Of a DNA stretch of 64,000 nt, positions 7,633 to 15,916 are shown one piece after another. A program made the translations under genes and the position numbers. Location of the stretch: the NCBI GenBank assembly GCA_037481695.1, contig JBBFLE010000018.1:1-64000 (forward strand), given 5' to 3'. Origin of the DNA: a bacterium. Lineage in GTDB: Bacteria > Desulfobacterota > Desulfocorpusculales > Desulfocorpusculum. Within the stretch, counting starts at the first letter, position 1, and every line of letters starts with the position of its first letter. The notes beneath the pieces are model-generated. The model was not told the DNA's origin and made no database searches. It saw only the letters and a program-made list of their open reading frames with translations.

Positions 7633-9162
7633 TTACTTACGCAAAATGCCCTCCCCTCTGAGCCTCCACCTATCAAGCTGTCTCAAGATGTATAACCCAT
7701 CCGGACCTGCTGTGCCGGGTTCAGGGCCTTTGCCGAACTGCACTTCCTTTTTCTGCACCAGATGAAGTTCTGCCTGTCTTCGCTCCCGCTCCTCCCTGCG
7801 CTTTCTTCTGAGCTCCATCAGCTCTTCCTCAGCCTTGGCCTTGGCCTCCTCTTTGGCCTTGGCCTCTGCCTCTGCCCTTGCCCTGGCTTCTGCCTCGGCC
7901 CTGGCCTTGGCTTCGGCTTCTGCCCTGGCTTTGGCTTCTGCCTCGGCCTTGGCCTTGGCTTCGGCTTCTGCCTTGGCCTTGGCCTCTGCCTCGGCTTTAG
8001 CCCTTGCTGCTGCCTCCAGGTCTACCTCCACCTTTTCTTCCACCTTGGGAGCCGCCTTGGGTGGAGGCGGCGGGGCAACTGCGGGCTTGGGTGGGGGCGG
8101 TGGTGGAGCAGCTGCAGGCTTGGCCGCGGGTGCTGCTGCAGGCTTGGCTGCGGGTGCTGCTGCTATGGGTTTGGCTTTGTCCCTTTGTACCTTTAACCTG
8201 GCCGGGGCTTCAGCTCTTTGGGCTGTGATCCTTTCCATGAACTTCTTGACCAGCTTTACGCTCTCTGGATGTCGGAGGATCAGGATGTCCGAGCCGGCCA
8301 GCAAAAACGAGATGGCGGTCACTGTCTCCATGAGGATCCCCCGCAGCTCTGGATCCCCCAGCTCTGGGGCCTCTTCCCGCCCCACCTTGGCCTCCTTGGT
8401 CTTCCAAACCTCGTTTCCAACATTGTTGATCATGGGCTGGGCCAGCTGGTCGTCCTCCTGCACCAAAGCGGCCATCCTTATGCGCTCCATGACTGAATAG
8501 CTATACTCCAGTCCGTAGCCCAGACCTCCTGTGGTGGGATCGATGATGATCTTGTCTCTTGGCACACCCAGGTTTCCCAGAAGGATGTTGAGCTGTTTGG
8601 CCAGGTTCACATCAATGGGGGAGCTGGCTATGACCGTATGCCCGAACCCCAGGGCTGCAGCCCCGATGGCTTTATGGTTCTCCTCCTCAACTGGCCCCAG
8701 GATCAGATTCCTGTTTTGGTAATCCTCTGCGATCTTTCTCAAGACCACCGTGTCCTTGGCTGTGTTTGCCGTGCCCCAGACAATGACTGGTACATCCACG
8801 GCAGCCAGCACCTTGCCCACAGCCTCGCTTGCCTTCTCGGCCGGAGCATCCAGGCCATTGGGATCCGTGGACTTTAGCTGCACAACTATTGCCTCAGCCC
8901 CGTAATGCTCCACGCATTTTTTTGCCCAGGCCCCCGGGTCATCCAAAACTCCCTCAAAGGGTTTCTCGCAGGCCTCGGGCCAACCCTCGGGCTTCATGTC
9001 CCAGACTTCCATGGCCACCAGGGGCTTGTTGGGCATGGAGCCCTCAAAAATGTGAAATGGATAGCAGTCCTCTCCGCCCACGCGCGCGACCTTGGGCTCC
9101 TTGCCCAGGGTCACCTCCCTGATCCTCCCCGTGTACTTGATCTTAGAGATTGCGAAAGCCAA
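7633..9162 (-). CDS. acsD: Corrinoid iron-sulfur protein small (delta) subunit with long repetitive C-terminal tail
   Basis: Residues 1 to about 318 form the normal AcsD TIM barrel, recognisable from YPFHIFEGSMPNKP, AIVVQLKSTDPNGLD, VPVIVWG and IIIDPTTGGLGYGLEYSYS. This part pairs with AcsC to hold the cobamide. The usual family length is about 310-325, but this protein is 509. The additional 190 residues are an Ala/Pro-rich hinge (about 322-378), a charged alpha-helical repeat of AEAKAKAEAEAKAR type (about 380-445), a strongly basic RRKRREERERRQAE segment (about 447-470), and a non-repetitive end finishing in RGEGILRK. The tail is in frame with no break, so it is a real part of the reading frame. 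Function of the tail is unknown. It resembles TolA domain II in composition; anchoring or scaffolding of the CODH/ACS complex is inference. Confidence 0.93.
   Translation of the reverse strand: MAFAISKIKYTGRIREVTLGKEPKVARVGGEDCYPFHIFEGSMPNKPLVAMEVWDMKPEGWPEACEKPFEGVLDDPGAWAKKCVEHYGAEAIVVQLKSTDPNGLDAPAEKASEAVGKVLAAVDVPVIVWGTANTAKDTVVLRKIAEDYQNRNLILGPVEEENHKAIGAAALGFGHTVIASSPIDVNLAKQLNILLGNLGVPRDKIIIDPTTGGLGYGLEYSYSVMERIRMAALVQEDDQLAQPMINNVGNEVWKTKEAKVGREEAPELGDPELRGILMETVTAISFLLAGSDILILRHPESVKLVKKFMERITAQRAEAPARLKVQRDKAKPIAAAPAAKPAAAPAAKPAAAPPPPPPKPAVAPPPPPKAAPKVEEKVEVDLEAAARAKAEAEAKAKAEAEAKAKAEAEAKARAEAEAKARAEAEARARAEAEAKAKEEAKAKAEEELMELRRKRREERERRQAELHLVQKKEVQFGKGPEPGTAGPDGLYILRQLDRWRLRGEGILRK
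7815..8190 (-). repeat. Low-complexity repeat encoding the AcsD tail
   Basis: A run of imperfect short repeats inside acsD. On the plus strand it reads as alternations of GGCCTTGGC, CTCTGCCTC, GGCTTCTGC and GGCCCTGGC units that encode Ala-Glu-Ala-Lys/Arg periods, preceded (8040-8190) by Ala-Pro repeats. The unit length is variable and synonymous positions differ between copies, so it is degenerate and not a recent clonal expansion. Repeats of this kind are prone to length change between strains. Both strands stay open across it, which creates long spurious reading frames on the plus strand. Confidence 0.85.
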
Positions 9163-9237
9163 TTTGCCACCCCCTGTTGAGATTGCGCGCCGCGTGCCCT
9201 CCAGGGAACGCGGGGATTCGAGGCTTGGTTTGCTTTT

Positions 9238-10125
9238 CTATTTTTCCCCTATTGCCTTCAAAGCTGCCTTGACGGTGTTTTTCATAAGCATGGTTATGGT
9301 CATGGGCCCAACCCCACCCGGCACAGGAGTTATGGCCGCAACCTTGTCCACCACCTCATCAAATGCCACATCCCCCACCAGTTTTCGCTTCCCATCAGCC
9401 GTGCGCCCCACTTCGTTAACCCCTACGTCTATGACCACCGAGCCCTCTTTGACCATGTCTCCTTTCACATATTCAGGTACCCCCGCAGCCACTATCAGGA
9501 TGTCCGCCCGTCTGGTGTGAAAAGCCACGTCCCTGGTCCTGGTGTGCACCACAGTTACGGTGGCATTTGCCCCAGGCCCCTTCTGGATCAGCATGTTGGC
9601 AATGGGCTTCCCCACTATGTTGGATCTCCCCACCACCACCACCTCTGCACCCTCGATCTTTGTGCCTGAGCGCACAAGCAGCTCCTGGATCCCGGCCGGG
9701 GTACAGGGCAAGAAGTCAGCTGTCCCTATCATCAGTTTCCCAACATTCACGGGATGAAATCCGTCCACGTCTTTGTCCGGATCTATGGCATACAATACCC
9801 TGGTTTCATCTATGTGTTTGGGCAAGGGAAGCTGAACCAGGATTCCGTGGATCTTGGGGTCTTTGTTGTACTTCTGGATAAGATCCAGCAGAGCTGCTTC
9901 GCTGATATCCGCGGGCTGATCATCCTGGACCGAATAGAAGCCTAATTCGTGGGCTGTCTGCTGTTTGGCCCTCACATAACTCTGGGAAGCCGGATTCTCT
10001 CCCACCAGGATGGTAACCAAACCTGGCACGACGCCGCGCTTCTCCTTCATCTGGACCACCTGTTGTCTCAACTCCTCCCTTATCTCCTTCGCCACTTCTG
10101 CACCTTTGATGAGTTTGGCAGCCAC
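9238..10125 (-). CDS. folD: Bifunctional methylene-THF dehydrogenase / methenyl-THF cyclohydrolase
   Basis: Interconverts 10-formyl-, 5,10-methenyl- and 5,10-methylene-tetrahydrofolate with NAD(P)H, the middle steps of the methyl branch. Conserved blocks are SYVRAKQQTAHELGF with the catalytic Lys, GILVQLPLPKHID, KDVDGFHPVNVGKL, CTPAGIQELL, VVVGRSNIVGKP for the dinucleotide fold and VIDVGVNE, then PVPGGVGPMT at the end. The GTG at 10125 is chosen because GGAGGAGGGG stands 4 to 12 nt upstream and it gives the normal N-terminus (AAKLIKGAEVAKEI); a longer frame to 10191 adds an unrelated 22 residues. Length 295 is typical. It sits between cooC and acsD, which places it inside the acetyl-CoA operon and points to a one-carbon fixation role in addition to biosynthesis. 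Confidence 0.96.
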   Translation of the reverse strand: MAAKLIKGAEVAKEIREELRQQVVQMKEKRGVVPGLVTILVGENPASQSYVRAKQQTAHELGFYSVQDDQPADISEAALLDLIQKYNKDPKIHGILVQLPLPKHIDETRVLYAIDPDKDVDGFHPVNVGKLMIGTADFLPCTPAGIQELLVRSGTKIEGAEVVVVGRSNIVGKPIANMLIQKGPGANATVTVVHTRTRDVAFHTRRADILIVAAGVPEYVKGDMVKEGSVVIDVGVNEVGRTADGKRKLVGDVAFDEVVDKVAAITPVPGGVGPMTITMLMKNTVKAALKAIGEK

Positions 10126-10284
10126 TGTCCCCTCCTCCTGTTCCCTTCGCGGTATGGTGGATCCTTTGGATAAGAAAAGCGAGACAATCAAAAATCCGGA
10201 AAACCCCCCTTCTGTTGACGATCCGCTATTATAAGGTCATCCCTTCTGGTTTCCAAGTCTCTGAATTCAATAGAGGCTGTAGCC

Positions 10285-11031
10285 TCAGGCCAATAGCTTA
10301 TCCATGATCTCATAGAGAGCTTTCACAGCCACTGAGTCCTTTGGCAGCTCCACAACGGGTCTCCCTCTCAGATCGAATTGCTCCACATTGGGATCAGATG
10401 GGATCACCCCCCCCAAATCCAGGCCCTTGGCCTGGAGCTCCTCTTCCAATTGGGAATCCAGTTCCCCGCTGGAGCGGTTCACTATGACCTTGAGCTTACT
10501 GACCCTGATCTTGAGTTCCTGAGTCAGGTCTTTTACCCGCTGCGCCGTGAGAATACCCCTCTTGGTGGGATCTGTGACCACAAGCATCAGATCCACATCC
10601 TGCTGGTTCAGGCGGCTTATGTGCTCCAGACCTGCCTCATTGTCCACCACCACGTATGGATAATTCCTCTGAAGAATGTCCAGGTACTTGCACAAGAGGG
10701 TGTTAGCGTAGCAGTAACAGCCCGGCCCTTCAGGCCTTCCCATCACTATGAGATCAAATCCGTCGCACTCCACCAGGGCTTCCTGGACCTTCATCTCCAT
10801 GTAAGTTTCCTTGGTCATACCAGTGGGAACCTGTGTCTTCATCTCCTCTCTGGCGTCTCCGACAACCTTGTGAACTTTCACCCCCAACATCTCGTTGAGA
10901 TTAGAGTTGGCGTCTGCATCCACCGCCAGAACAGGCTTCAAGCCTTTTTCCACCAAATACCTAATGGTCAAAGCCGCCACCGTGGTCTTGCCGGTGCCGC
11001 CTTTGCCAGCCATGGCTATCTGGAAACTCAT
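10285..11031 (-). CDS. cooC: CooC-type nickel insertion ATPase for CODH
   Basis: MinD-family ATPase that loads nickel into CO dehydrogenase or acetyl-CoA synthase. The P-loop is MAGKGGTGKTTVAAL (deviant Walker A with signature Lys), followed by AVDADANSNLNEMLG, the switch motif VVDNEAGLEHISR, and the CooC-type metal-binding GPGCYCYAN (CxC) at about residue 112, which is expected at the dimer interface. The ATG at 11031 overlaps the TGA of acsV by 4 nt (ATGA), so translation is likely coupled. This start gives 248 residues; a GTG nine codons upstream is an alternative. Whether it serves AcsA (CooC) or AcsB (AcsF) cannot be told from the sequence; both names are used for this family. Confidence 0.92.
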   Translation of the reverse strand: MSFQIAMAGKGGTGKTTVAALTIRYLVEKGLKPVLAVDADANSNLNEMLGVKVHKVVGDAREEMKTQVPTGMTKETYMEMKVQEALVECDGFDLIVMGRPEGPGCYCYANTLLCKYLDILQRNYPYVVVDNEAGLEHISRLNQQDVDLMLVVTDPTKRGILTAQRVKDLTQELKIRVSKLKVIVNRSSGELDSQLEEELQAKGLDLGGVIPSDPNVEQFDLRGRPVVELPKDSVAVKALYEIMDKLLA

Positions 11032-13019
11032 CGCTGACCCATCTCCTGTTTCAGACACTTGATCCTACCCAATACTCCCGGGAAGAAACGGGAGTGTGTA
11101 TGGGGTAGAAAAAGAGCTGCCATGTAATTATCCATGAATGAACGGCTCTCACTGAGCTCCACGTTGGTCATCATCCTGGCCACCCTCTCCGCATCATCCA
11201 GCATCTCGTTGGAAAGCGATATGAGTCTGGCCCCAAGCAAAGAGCCGTTGCCCACAAAGTGGAATTTCTCCAGGGGCAATTCAGGCAGAAGACCTATGGT
11301 TATGGCGCTTTCCACATTCAGGTAGCTGCCAAAGGCCCCGGCTATCATGACCCTGTCGAGGTCCTCAGGTCTCAGATCCGCACTCTCCAAAAGGGTCTGG
11401 CAACCGGCGAACATGGCTGCCTTTGCTCTGATCACATTGTCAACATCGGCTTCGGTCAGTACTATGTCCTGACCAATGGCAGTGTCTTTGGCCCAAACCA
11501 CAACGTATTCCAGGCCGGAATCACCCTGGCGTATCCTGGGAGTGTTTAGATTTGTCTTAAATTTTCCGTTCTGCTCTATCACACAGCACTCCAACAACTC
11601 GGCCAGCATGTTAATGAGGCCTGATCCGCATATGCCCCTTGGCTTTGCTCTTCCCACAGTCAGTACCACAGGCTCCAAACACCTGGGGTCCAACTTGAAA
11701 TCCTCTATGGCTCCTGTGGTGGCCCTCATCCCGTGGCGAAGCCCTCCACCTTCAAAGGCCGGTCCTGCCGAGCAAGAGGCTGTGATCATCCAGTCGGAAT
11801 TGCCCACCACTATCTCTCCGTTGGTGCCCACATCCATGTAAAGGGTAAGCTCTTTTCTCTGGAAAAGACCTGAGCCCAGCACCCCAGAGACTATGTCTCC
11901 CCCCACATAGCTGGACACCGATGGAAATGTGTACAGGTGCACATGGGAGCCCACCTCCAGACCCAGACCAACGGCCCTCACAGGAGGCACGAAGTTGGCA
12001 GCAGGCACATAGGGAGCCTCCCTGATATATTTGGGATTTATTCCCAGGAGAAGGTGGGTCATGGTGGTGTTTCCAGCTGCGGTCAGGTGAGAGATCCTGT
12101 CTCTGGAAACGCCCGTTTTTTGCAACAGCTCCTCTATGACCCCGTTTATGGTGGCCACCACTGCCTGCTGCAAGGCTTTAAGGCCCCCAGGCTTAAGCGC
12201 GTACACTATTCTGGTGATTACGTCGTCGCCGTAACGGATCTGGCCGTTATAATCCGAGGCCTCGGCCAAGGTTATCCCTTGGTTTAGATCCAGCAGTTGT
12301 CCCCATACGGTGGTGGTGCCGATATCCAGTACCACCGAATAGTGCTCCTTGCTGGTGTCCCCAGGCTCCACTCGTATGAGCTTGGGTTTTCGAGGTCCGT
12401 GGAACTGCAGATCCTCCACAGAGTGAGACACCCTGGTGTGCACCACCGTGCATGTGACCTTCCAATCGGCCTTTCTAAGAAGCTCAGGCAGCTCTTGAAT
12501 CACTCTGAAATCAGTGGAAATGCTGTCCAGGTTGTGGGTTTTTTTTAGCCCCAGCAAAAGCCTGGTTAAGTCGCTGCGATTGTCCTCAGAGTTGGGTGGG
12601 GAGAGTTCCACATAAAACTTGCGAAGAGCCGGATTGAAGCGCCAACCAACTGCCAGGTTCTCCAGCTCTTGAGTGCTGGCAAGCCTTCCGGCTGCCTGCC
12701 CATCCCTGTCCCTGGCCAGGGCACCTCTATCCAGTTGAGACTCCAGGGGAACCTCTACAACCAGATCCCCCTTCACAGTACTCTGGCAGGCCTGTCTGAA
12801 ACCCTGAGCTAACTCATCCTGGCTTAGGTAGGTTCCGGGGATTGAATCCAGAGTGCCCTTTATGATCCTCACCCGGCACTTGCCGCATACACCCGCGCCC
12901 CCACAGGCTGCATTCAAGAAAACCCCCGCAGCCATTGCGGCCCGCAAAAGGTTTTCCCCTTGGTCCACCCGGATCTCCAGCCCTTCAGGCTCAAAACGAA
13001 CCCGCACCTGTCTTCTCAT
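11028..13019 (-). CDS. acsV: Reductive activator of the corrinoid protein (RACo), 2Fe-2S/ASKHA protein
   Basis: Uses ATP to drive electron transfer that returns inactive Co(II) CFeSP to Co(I). The N-terminal ferredoxin domain has CGGAGVCGKC with a further Cys near residue 80, giving a plant-type 2Fe-2S site. A linker follows, then the C-terminal ASKHA ATPase domain (from about 200) with VVLDIGTTTVWGQLLD as phosphate loop 1, LYMDVGTNGEIVVG as phosphate loop 2, and DRVMIAGAFGSYLN near 590. The ATG at 13019 has AGGTGG at a 5-nt spacing; GTG at 13028 is a weaker alternative. It is the first gene of the acs operon and overlaps cooC. Length (663) agrees with characterised RACo proteins of about 600-650. 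Confidence 0.94.
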   Translation of the reverse strand: MRRQVRVRFEPEGLEIRVDQGENLLRAAMAAGVFLNAACGGAGVCGKCRVRIIKGTLDSIPGTYLSQDELAQGFRQACQSTVKGDLVVEVPLESQLDRGALARDRDGQAAGRLASTQELENLAVGWRFNPALRKFYVELSPPNSEDNRSDLTRLLLGLKKTHNLDSISTDFRVIQELPELLRKADWKVTCTVVHTRVSHSVEDLQFHGPRKPKLIRVEPGDTSKEHYSVVLDIGTTTVWGQLLDLNQGITLAEASDYNGQIRYGDDVITRIVYALKPGGLKALQQAVVATINGVIEELLQKTGVSRDRISHLTAAGNTTMTHLLLGINPKYIREAPYVPAANFVPPVRAVGLGLEVGSHVHLYTFPSVSSYVGGDIVSGVLGSGLFQRKELTLYMDVGTNGEIVVGNSDWMITASCSAGPAFEGGGLRHGMRATTGAIEDFKLDPRCLEPVVLTVGRAKPRGICGSGLINMLAELLECCVIEQNGKFKTNLNTPRIRQGDSGLEYVVVWAKDTAIGQDIVLTEADVDNVIRAKAAMFAGCQTLLESADLRPEDLDRVMIAGAFGSYLNVESAITIGLLPELPLEKFHFVGNGSLLGARLISLSNEMLDDAERVARMMTNVELSESRSFMDNYMAALFLPHTHSRFFPGVLGRIKCLKQEMGQR

Positions 13020-13262
13020 GAGGACCACCTAAGGAACCTGCACCGCCTAAGCCTCAGCAATAGACTCCTTTTCCGCCTCTGCAGCCGCATCACGGTGCTG
13101 GGCCCGAATGTGCAACCCTTCCGCTCCAATATCCACACCGGCCTCTCACCGGAGAAGAACTCTATTTTTCCCAAGAGGGAACGGTTCGGGTGGTACGCTC
13201 AAAAAGGCTGGGTGCCCGGCGGAAAAGCCACGCCCTGGGAATCCCACTTGGTCTAAATGTTT
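13020..13262 (-). other. Long untranslated leader of the acs operon
   Basis: About 240 nt between the predicted transcription start and the acsV start codon. I looked for a cobalamin B12 box, a THF riboswitch core, and a T-box and saw none. An open frame starting at a TTG near 13162 runs through it, but its codon content is poor and it ends overlapping the acsV start region, so I do not call a gene. The length is unusual for an operon leader in this window and may hold an unrecognised regulatory structure. Confidence 0.4.
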
Positions 13263-13268
13263 CACTTA

Positions 13269-13297
13269 ATTTTACAAATAGAGCCCAGGGGTGTCAA
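13269..13297 (-). promoter_or_regulatory. Sigma-70-type promoter of the acs operon
   Basis: On the minus strand TTGACA (13297-13292) and TAAAAT (13274-13269) are separated by exactly 17 nt, a perfect -35 box and a 5/6 -10 box. Expected start of transcription is near 13262. It reads into acsV and the eight genes after it. The -35 box lies in one arm of an inverted repeat (see the next entry), so a repressor or the upstream terminator may overlap it. Confidence 0.65.
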
Positions 13298-13321
13298 GTT
13301 TTGACACAAACCCTTGGGCTC
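13281..13321 (-). terminator. Long imperfect hairpin between the FBP aldolase/phosphatase gene and the acs operon
   Basis: The outer arms GAGCCCAGGG (13281-13290) and CCCTTGGGCTC (13311-13321) pair with one bulge, and the inner arms GTGTCAA (13291-13297) and TTGACAC (13301-13307) pair perfectly around GTT. Read on the minus strand it is followed by TATTTGTAAAATT, a weak U-rich tail, so it can serve as terminator of the upstream gene. The inner palindrome is also a plausible operator because it contains the acs -35 box. The two readings are not exclusive. Confidence 0.5.
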
Positions 13322-13372
13322 GTATCTGTGGCCAAGCCACCTGCTCATGAAAAAGCCCCGTGCCCATATTTC

Positions 13373-14473
13373 TTATGAACGCACCACAAAGCGGGAGTCC
13401 AGCCTGGAGAGCTTTTCCACTATGCCCCCGTATTCCAGTTCCGAAAACGGGAGCATGGCATTTCCAAAGAAACCCTGTCTTCTTATATCCAGGGCCTTGC
13501 GAGATACTTCCTGCCTCACATATTCCCAAAAAGGATGATCAAAGGCATCTGCCGACTCGGTGAGATGGCCTTCGTGCACACAATATGCTGCACAGCTTAC
13601 AACAGGAGGACCGTCGAAGTAAGAAATGGTGGAATTTCGCTTTACTGGCATAAGAGGTCCTGTATGACTGCCTCGCATGAAGCCAGCCACATAATGTCCT
13701 ATGCTAAAGGGAGCCAGAACTTCACCTGTGGCAGGGAAAGCCCCCTGCACCCTCACCAACATGATGGGATCGTCCTTACCTGTGTACTTACCGGCTATGT
13801 TGTGTAACCTGGTGGTACTGACTGCCGCGGCCTGCTCCCCCGTGGCCCTGGAGTACACGGCTTCCACCACGAATCTTTCAGGATCCCTCAGCAACGCGGC
13901 TATATCGTAGAGCTCCTCTGGGGCGTTGAGTTCTATGATCCTGTCTGCCTCCACATAGTTCACATCCATGATAATAAAACGAAATCCCTTGAACATTCCC
14001 GGAGACAAAATAAGACCGCTGTTGAACATGGGATCGCAGAAACCCAGGTAAAGGGGCAAGTTATAGGCACCCGGATCTGTCTTGTCAGCAGCAAAAAACA
14101 AGAAGGGCTCGTTGGGACGCTCCTCGAACTCCATTTCTGCCACCGCTGGCCCCAGCCCTTTCACGTTGCCCGAAAAGGCATCTTTCAGAAGGTCTTGACC
14201 GGCTCCATAAAGGCCCTGCTTTCGAGCCACTTCAGCGCCCTCCCAGAAAGCGTCCCAGGCAAGTTTATGCACCTGCTCGTCGCCTACACCCCTTTCATGG
14301 GTGCACAGTATCGCCACATCATCCCCAGTGAAGGAAACCTTGTAGTCTATAAGGAGTCCCCTTCTGTGTTCCTCCAGAAAACTCCTCACAGCATCCAGAA
14401 GTCTCTGGCTGGGCCTTATGTGACCTCCTATGCTCCCCACGTCCGCCTTGATAGCCGAGATAGTTGTTTTCAT
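13373..14473 (-). CDS. Bifunctional fructose-1,6-bisphosphate aldolase/phosphatase (archaeal type)
   Basis: Makes fructose 6-phosphate directly from triose phosphates, a one-way gluconeogenic enzyme known from archaea and deep-branching, mostly thermophilic or autotrophic bacteria. The family signature is complete: MKTTISAIKADVGSIGGH at the start, FTGDDVAILCTH, GLYGAGQDLLKDAFSGNVKG near residue 105, FAADKTDPGAYNLPLYL, and near 300 ISYFDGPPVVSCAAYCVHEG, which carries residues of the Schiff-base and metal sites. Length 366 is normal. The start has GGAGG 5 nt upstream. It stands just upstream of the acs operon on the same strand, separated by a terminator-like hairpin. The pairing suggests autotrophic sugar synthesis from acetyl-CoA; physiological use is inference. 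Confidence 0.95.
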   Translation of the reverse strand: MKTTISAIKADVGSIGGHIRPSQRLLDAVRSFLEEHRRGLLIDYKVSFTGDDVAILCTHERGVGDEQVHKLAWDAFWEGAEVARKQGLYGAGQDLLKDAFSGNVKGLGPAVAEMEFEERPNEPFLFFAADKTDPGAYNLPLYLGFCDPMFNSGLILSPGMFKGFRFIIMDVNYVEADRIIELNAPEELYDIAALLRDPERFVVEAVYSRATGEQAAAVSTTRLHNIAGKYTGKDDPIMLVRVQGAFPATGEVLAPFSIGHYVAGFMRGSHTGPLMPVKRNSTISYFDGPPVVSCAAYCVHEGHLTESADAFDHPFWEYVRQEVSRKALDIRRQGFFGNAMLPFSELEYGGIVEKLSRLDSRFVVRS

Positions 14474-14556
14474 GGCTTCCTCCTGATGGACTTACCCTTG
14501 CCCCAAGACTTGGGGACAAGGGTCGGGATGAGACAAGCTTTGTGTGAGCCGCCCTT

Positions 14557-14585
14557 ACCCTAGGGAAAGGCATCGCTGCTGTCAA
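14557..14585 (-). promoter_or_regulatory. Possible promoter of the FBP aldolase/phosphatase gene
   Basis: Minus-strand TTGACA (14585-14580), 17-nt spacer, TAGGGT (14562-14557). The -35 box is perfect and the -10 box matches at 3 of 6 positions. It would give a 5' leader of about 75 nt for the gene starting at 14473. Confidence 0.4.
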
Positions 14586-14633
14586 GCCCATTGTGCTAGG
14601 CTCTGCGGCGGGCACCACAGTTCTTTCTGGGCT

Positions 14634-15740
14634 CTAGTAAGGTGGACCCAGCAAATGGGCGTTTCCCAGTCTTACCTGCCTCAGGCCTGCCTCCCTGGCT
14701 ATTTCAAGACACTCCGTGGCATGCTTTGCCGAGGTTGTGGGAAGATCTCCAAGCCAAAACTGGGGGTAAAAGGCCAGAAGGGTGTAGGGGATTTCGGGAT
14801 CCAGCTCCTTTATGAAAATGGCCAGGTTCTTGACCTCCACATGATCCACATATCCTGGGACCAAAAGGGTGCTGGCCACCAGCAAAGGAGGCTCTCTTCT
14901 CATGGGGATCCAGGCGGCCAACCTCCTGAAGCTATCCAGGGTGTGGCGGTTGCTCACCCCACACAATGCATGATGGATCCCTTCATCCCATGCCTTGAGA
15001 TCCACCTTGATGCATCCTCCGGTCTTAAGGGAGATCTGGGCCATTCGACTCAAGAAAGGCTCCTTCAAGGAGCCGTTGGTCTCCCAACATATTCTGAGCA
15101 CCCTACCAGCATTGGCCTTCAAAGCCATCTTGGAGGCGCTCAGGGCATGAAGCACCTGGGCAGAGGGATCTCCTCCGAAAAAACAAATGCAGCTGGTATT
15201 CTCATCCACAGCCTGAGCCAGCTCCCAGGCATGCTTTTGAGGAGCTTGGAGGGTGAGATCCCTGTAATGATGATTCTGACAGAAAAGACAGTTGAAAGAG
15301 CAGCAATGATAGAATACGGCCAGATTGAAATACCCCCTCTCCGCTCCCCTCTTCCTGGAATAGGTGGGGTATCCACACCCCGTGCCACCAGGGCAGACCC
15401 AATCTGCCACGCAGTTGGTGGGAAGGGGATCCTTATACCATGAAAAATTGCCTTCATGAGCCCTCCCCCCCACGAGCCTCCCAGCTCTACAGGATCGGAT
15501 CCCGCAATATCCCAGACCTCCTTGGGGTATGCTGCATTGATGCATGCAGATGTTGCACCTGATACCTTGAGGGTCTTTGGGGGGCTCGGCAGGCAGCCTG
15601 GATTCTCTCCTGCTCTTTAGATGGATCTGTCTTATGCTGGGCCAAAGCTCCTGGAAGTGCACCCTGATACACGGGCCACAGTAGCCTATGGACTCCGATA
15701 TTTCCCTGCCTTGTTTTCCGCAATGGCCGCAACGCGCCAT
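14634..15740 (-). CDS. Radical SAM protein of the PflA-like COG1180 group
   Basis: A radical SAM enzyme: HCCSFNCLFCQNHHY (about residue 150) contains the CxxxCxxC cluster motif, followed by FFGGDPS, a glycine-rich SAM contact, WETNGS, and VDLKAW. The N-terminal 130 residues are rich in additional Cys pairs (CGHCG, YCGPC, CNICMHQC, YCGIRSC, CPGGTGC), which suggests auxiliary iron-sulfur or zinc sites. The nearest familiar relatives are the pyruvate-formate-lyase activating enzyme group and AmrS, which is also encoded in this window at 44.3 kb. No glycyl-radical enzyme lies nearby, so a substrate cannot be named. The ribosome site for the ATG at 15740 is weak. Length 368. Confidence 0.8.
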   Translation of the reverse strand: MARCGHCGKQGREISESIGYCGPCIRVHFQELWPSIRQIHLKSRRESRLPAEPPKDPQGIRCNICMHQCSIPQGGLGYCGIRSCRAGRLVGGRAHEGNFSWYKDPLPTNCVADWVCPGGTGCGYPTYSRKRGAERGYFNLAVFYHCCSFNCLFCQNHHYRDLTLQAPQKHAWELAQAVDENTSCICFFGGDPSAQVLHALSASKMALKANAGRVLRICWETNGSLKEPFLSRMAQISLKTGGCIKVDLKAWDEGIHHALCGVSNRHTLDSFRRLAAWIPMRREPPLLVASTLLVPGYVDHVEVKNLAIFIKELDPEIPYTLLAFYPQFWLGDLPTTSAKHATECLEIAREAGLRQVRLGNAHLLGPPY

Positions 15741-15916
15741 GATGCCCTGGCTGAGGTCATTTGGCTCTGATCAGAAACACTTGGCTGATCTCGCATCCCG
15801 ATGACGTCTTTGACTCAATTGGGATTGGCTTTACAACCACGACATCTTTTATAACAAACTGACCTGGATCACCACCAGGCCCCAAGGGGTTGACACCCCT
15901 GGTATGTTGATTTTGG

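Noticed and set aside
7835-8500. Plus-strand Ala/Leu/Ser repeat frames opposite the acsD tail
   Set aside because: They are shadows of the AEAK repeat. The minus-strand frame continues from the AcsD barrel without a break, so it is the coding one.
13020-13262. Cobalamin or THF riboswitch ahead of acsV
   Set aside because: No B12 box or THF-riboswitch core could be aligned by eye.
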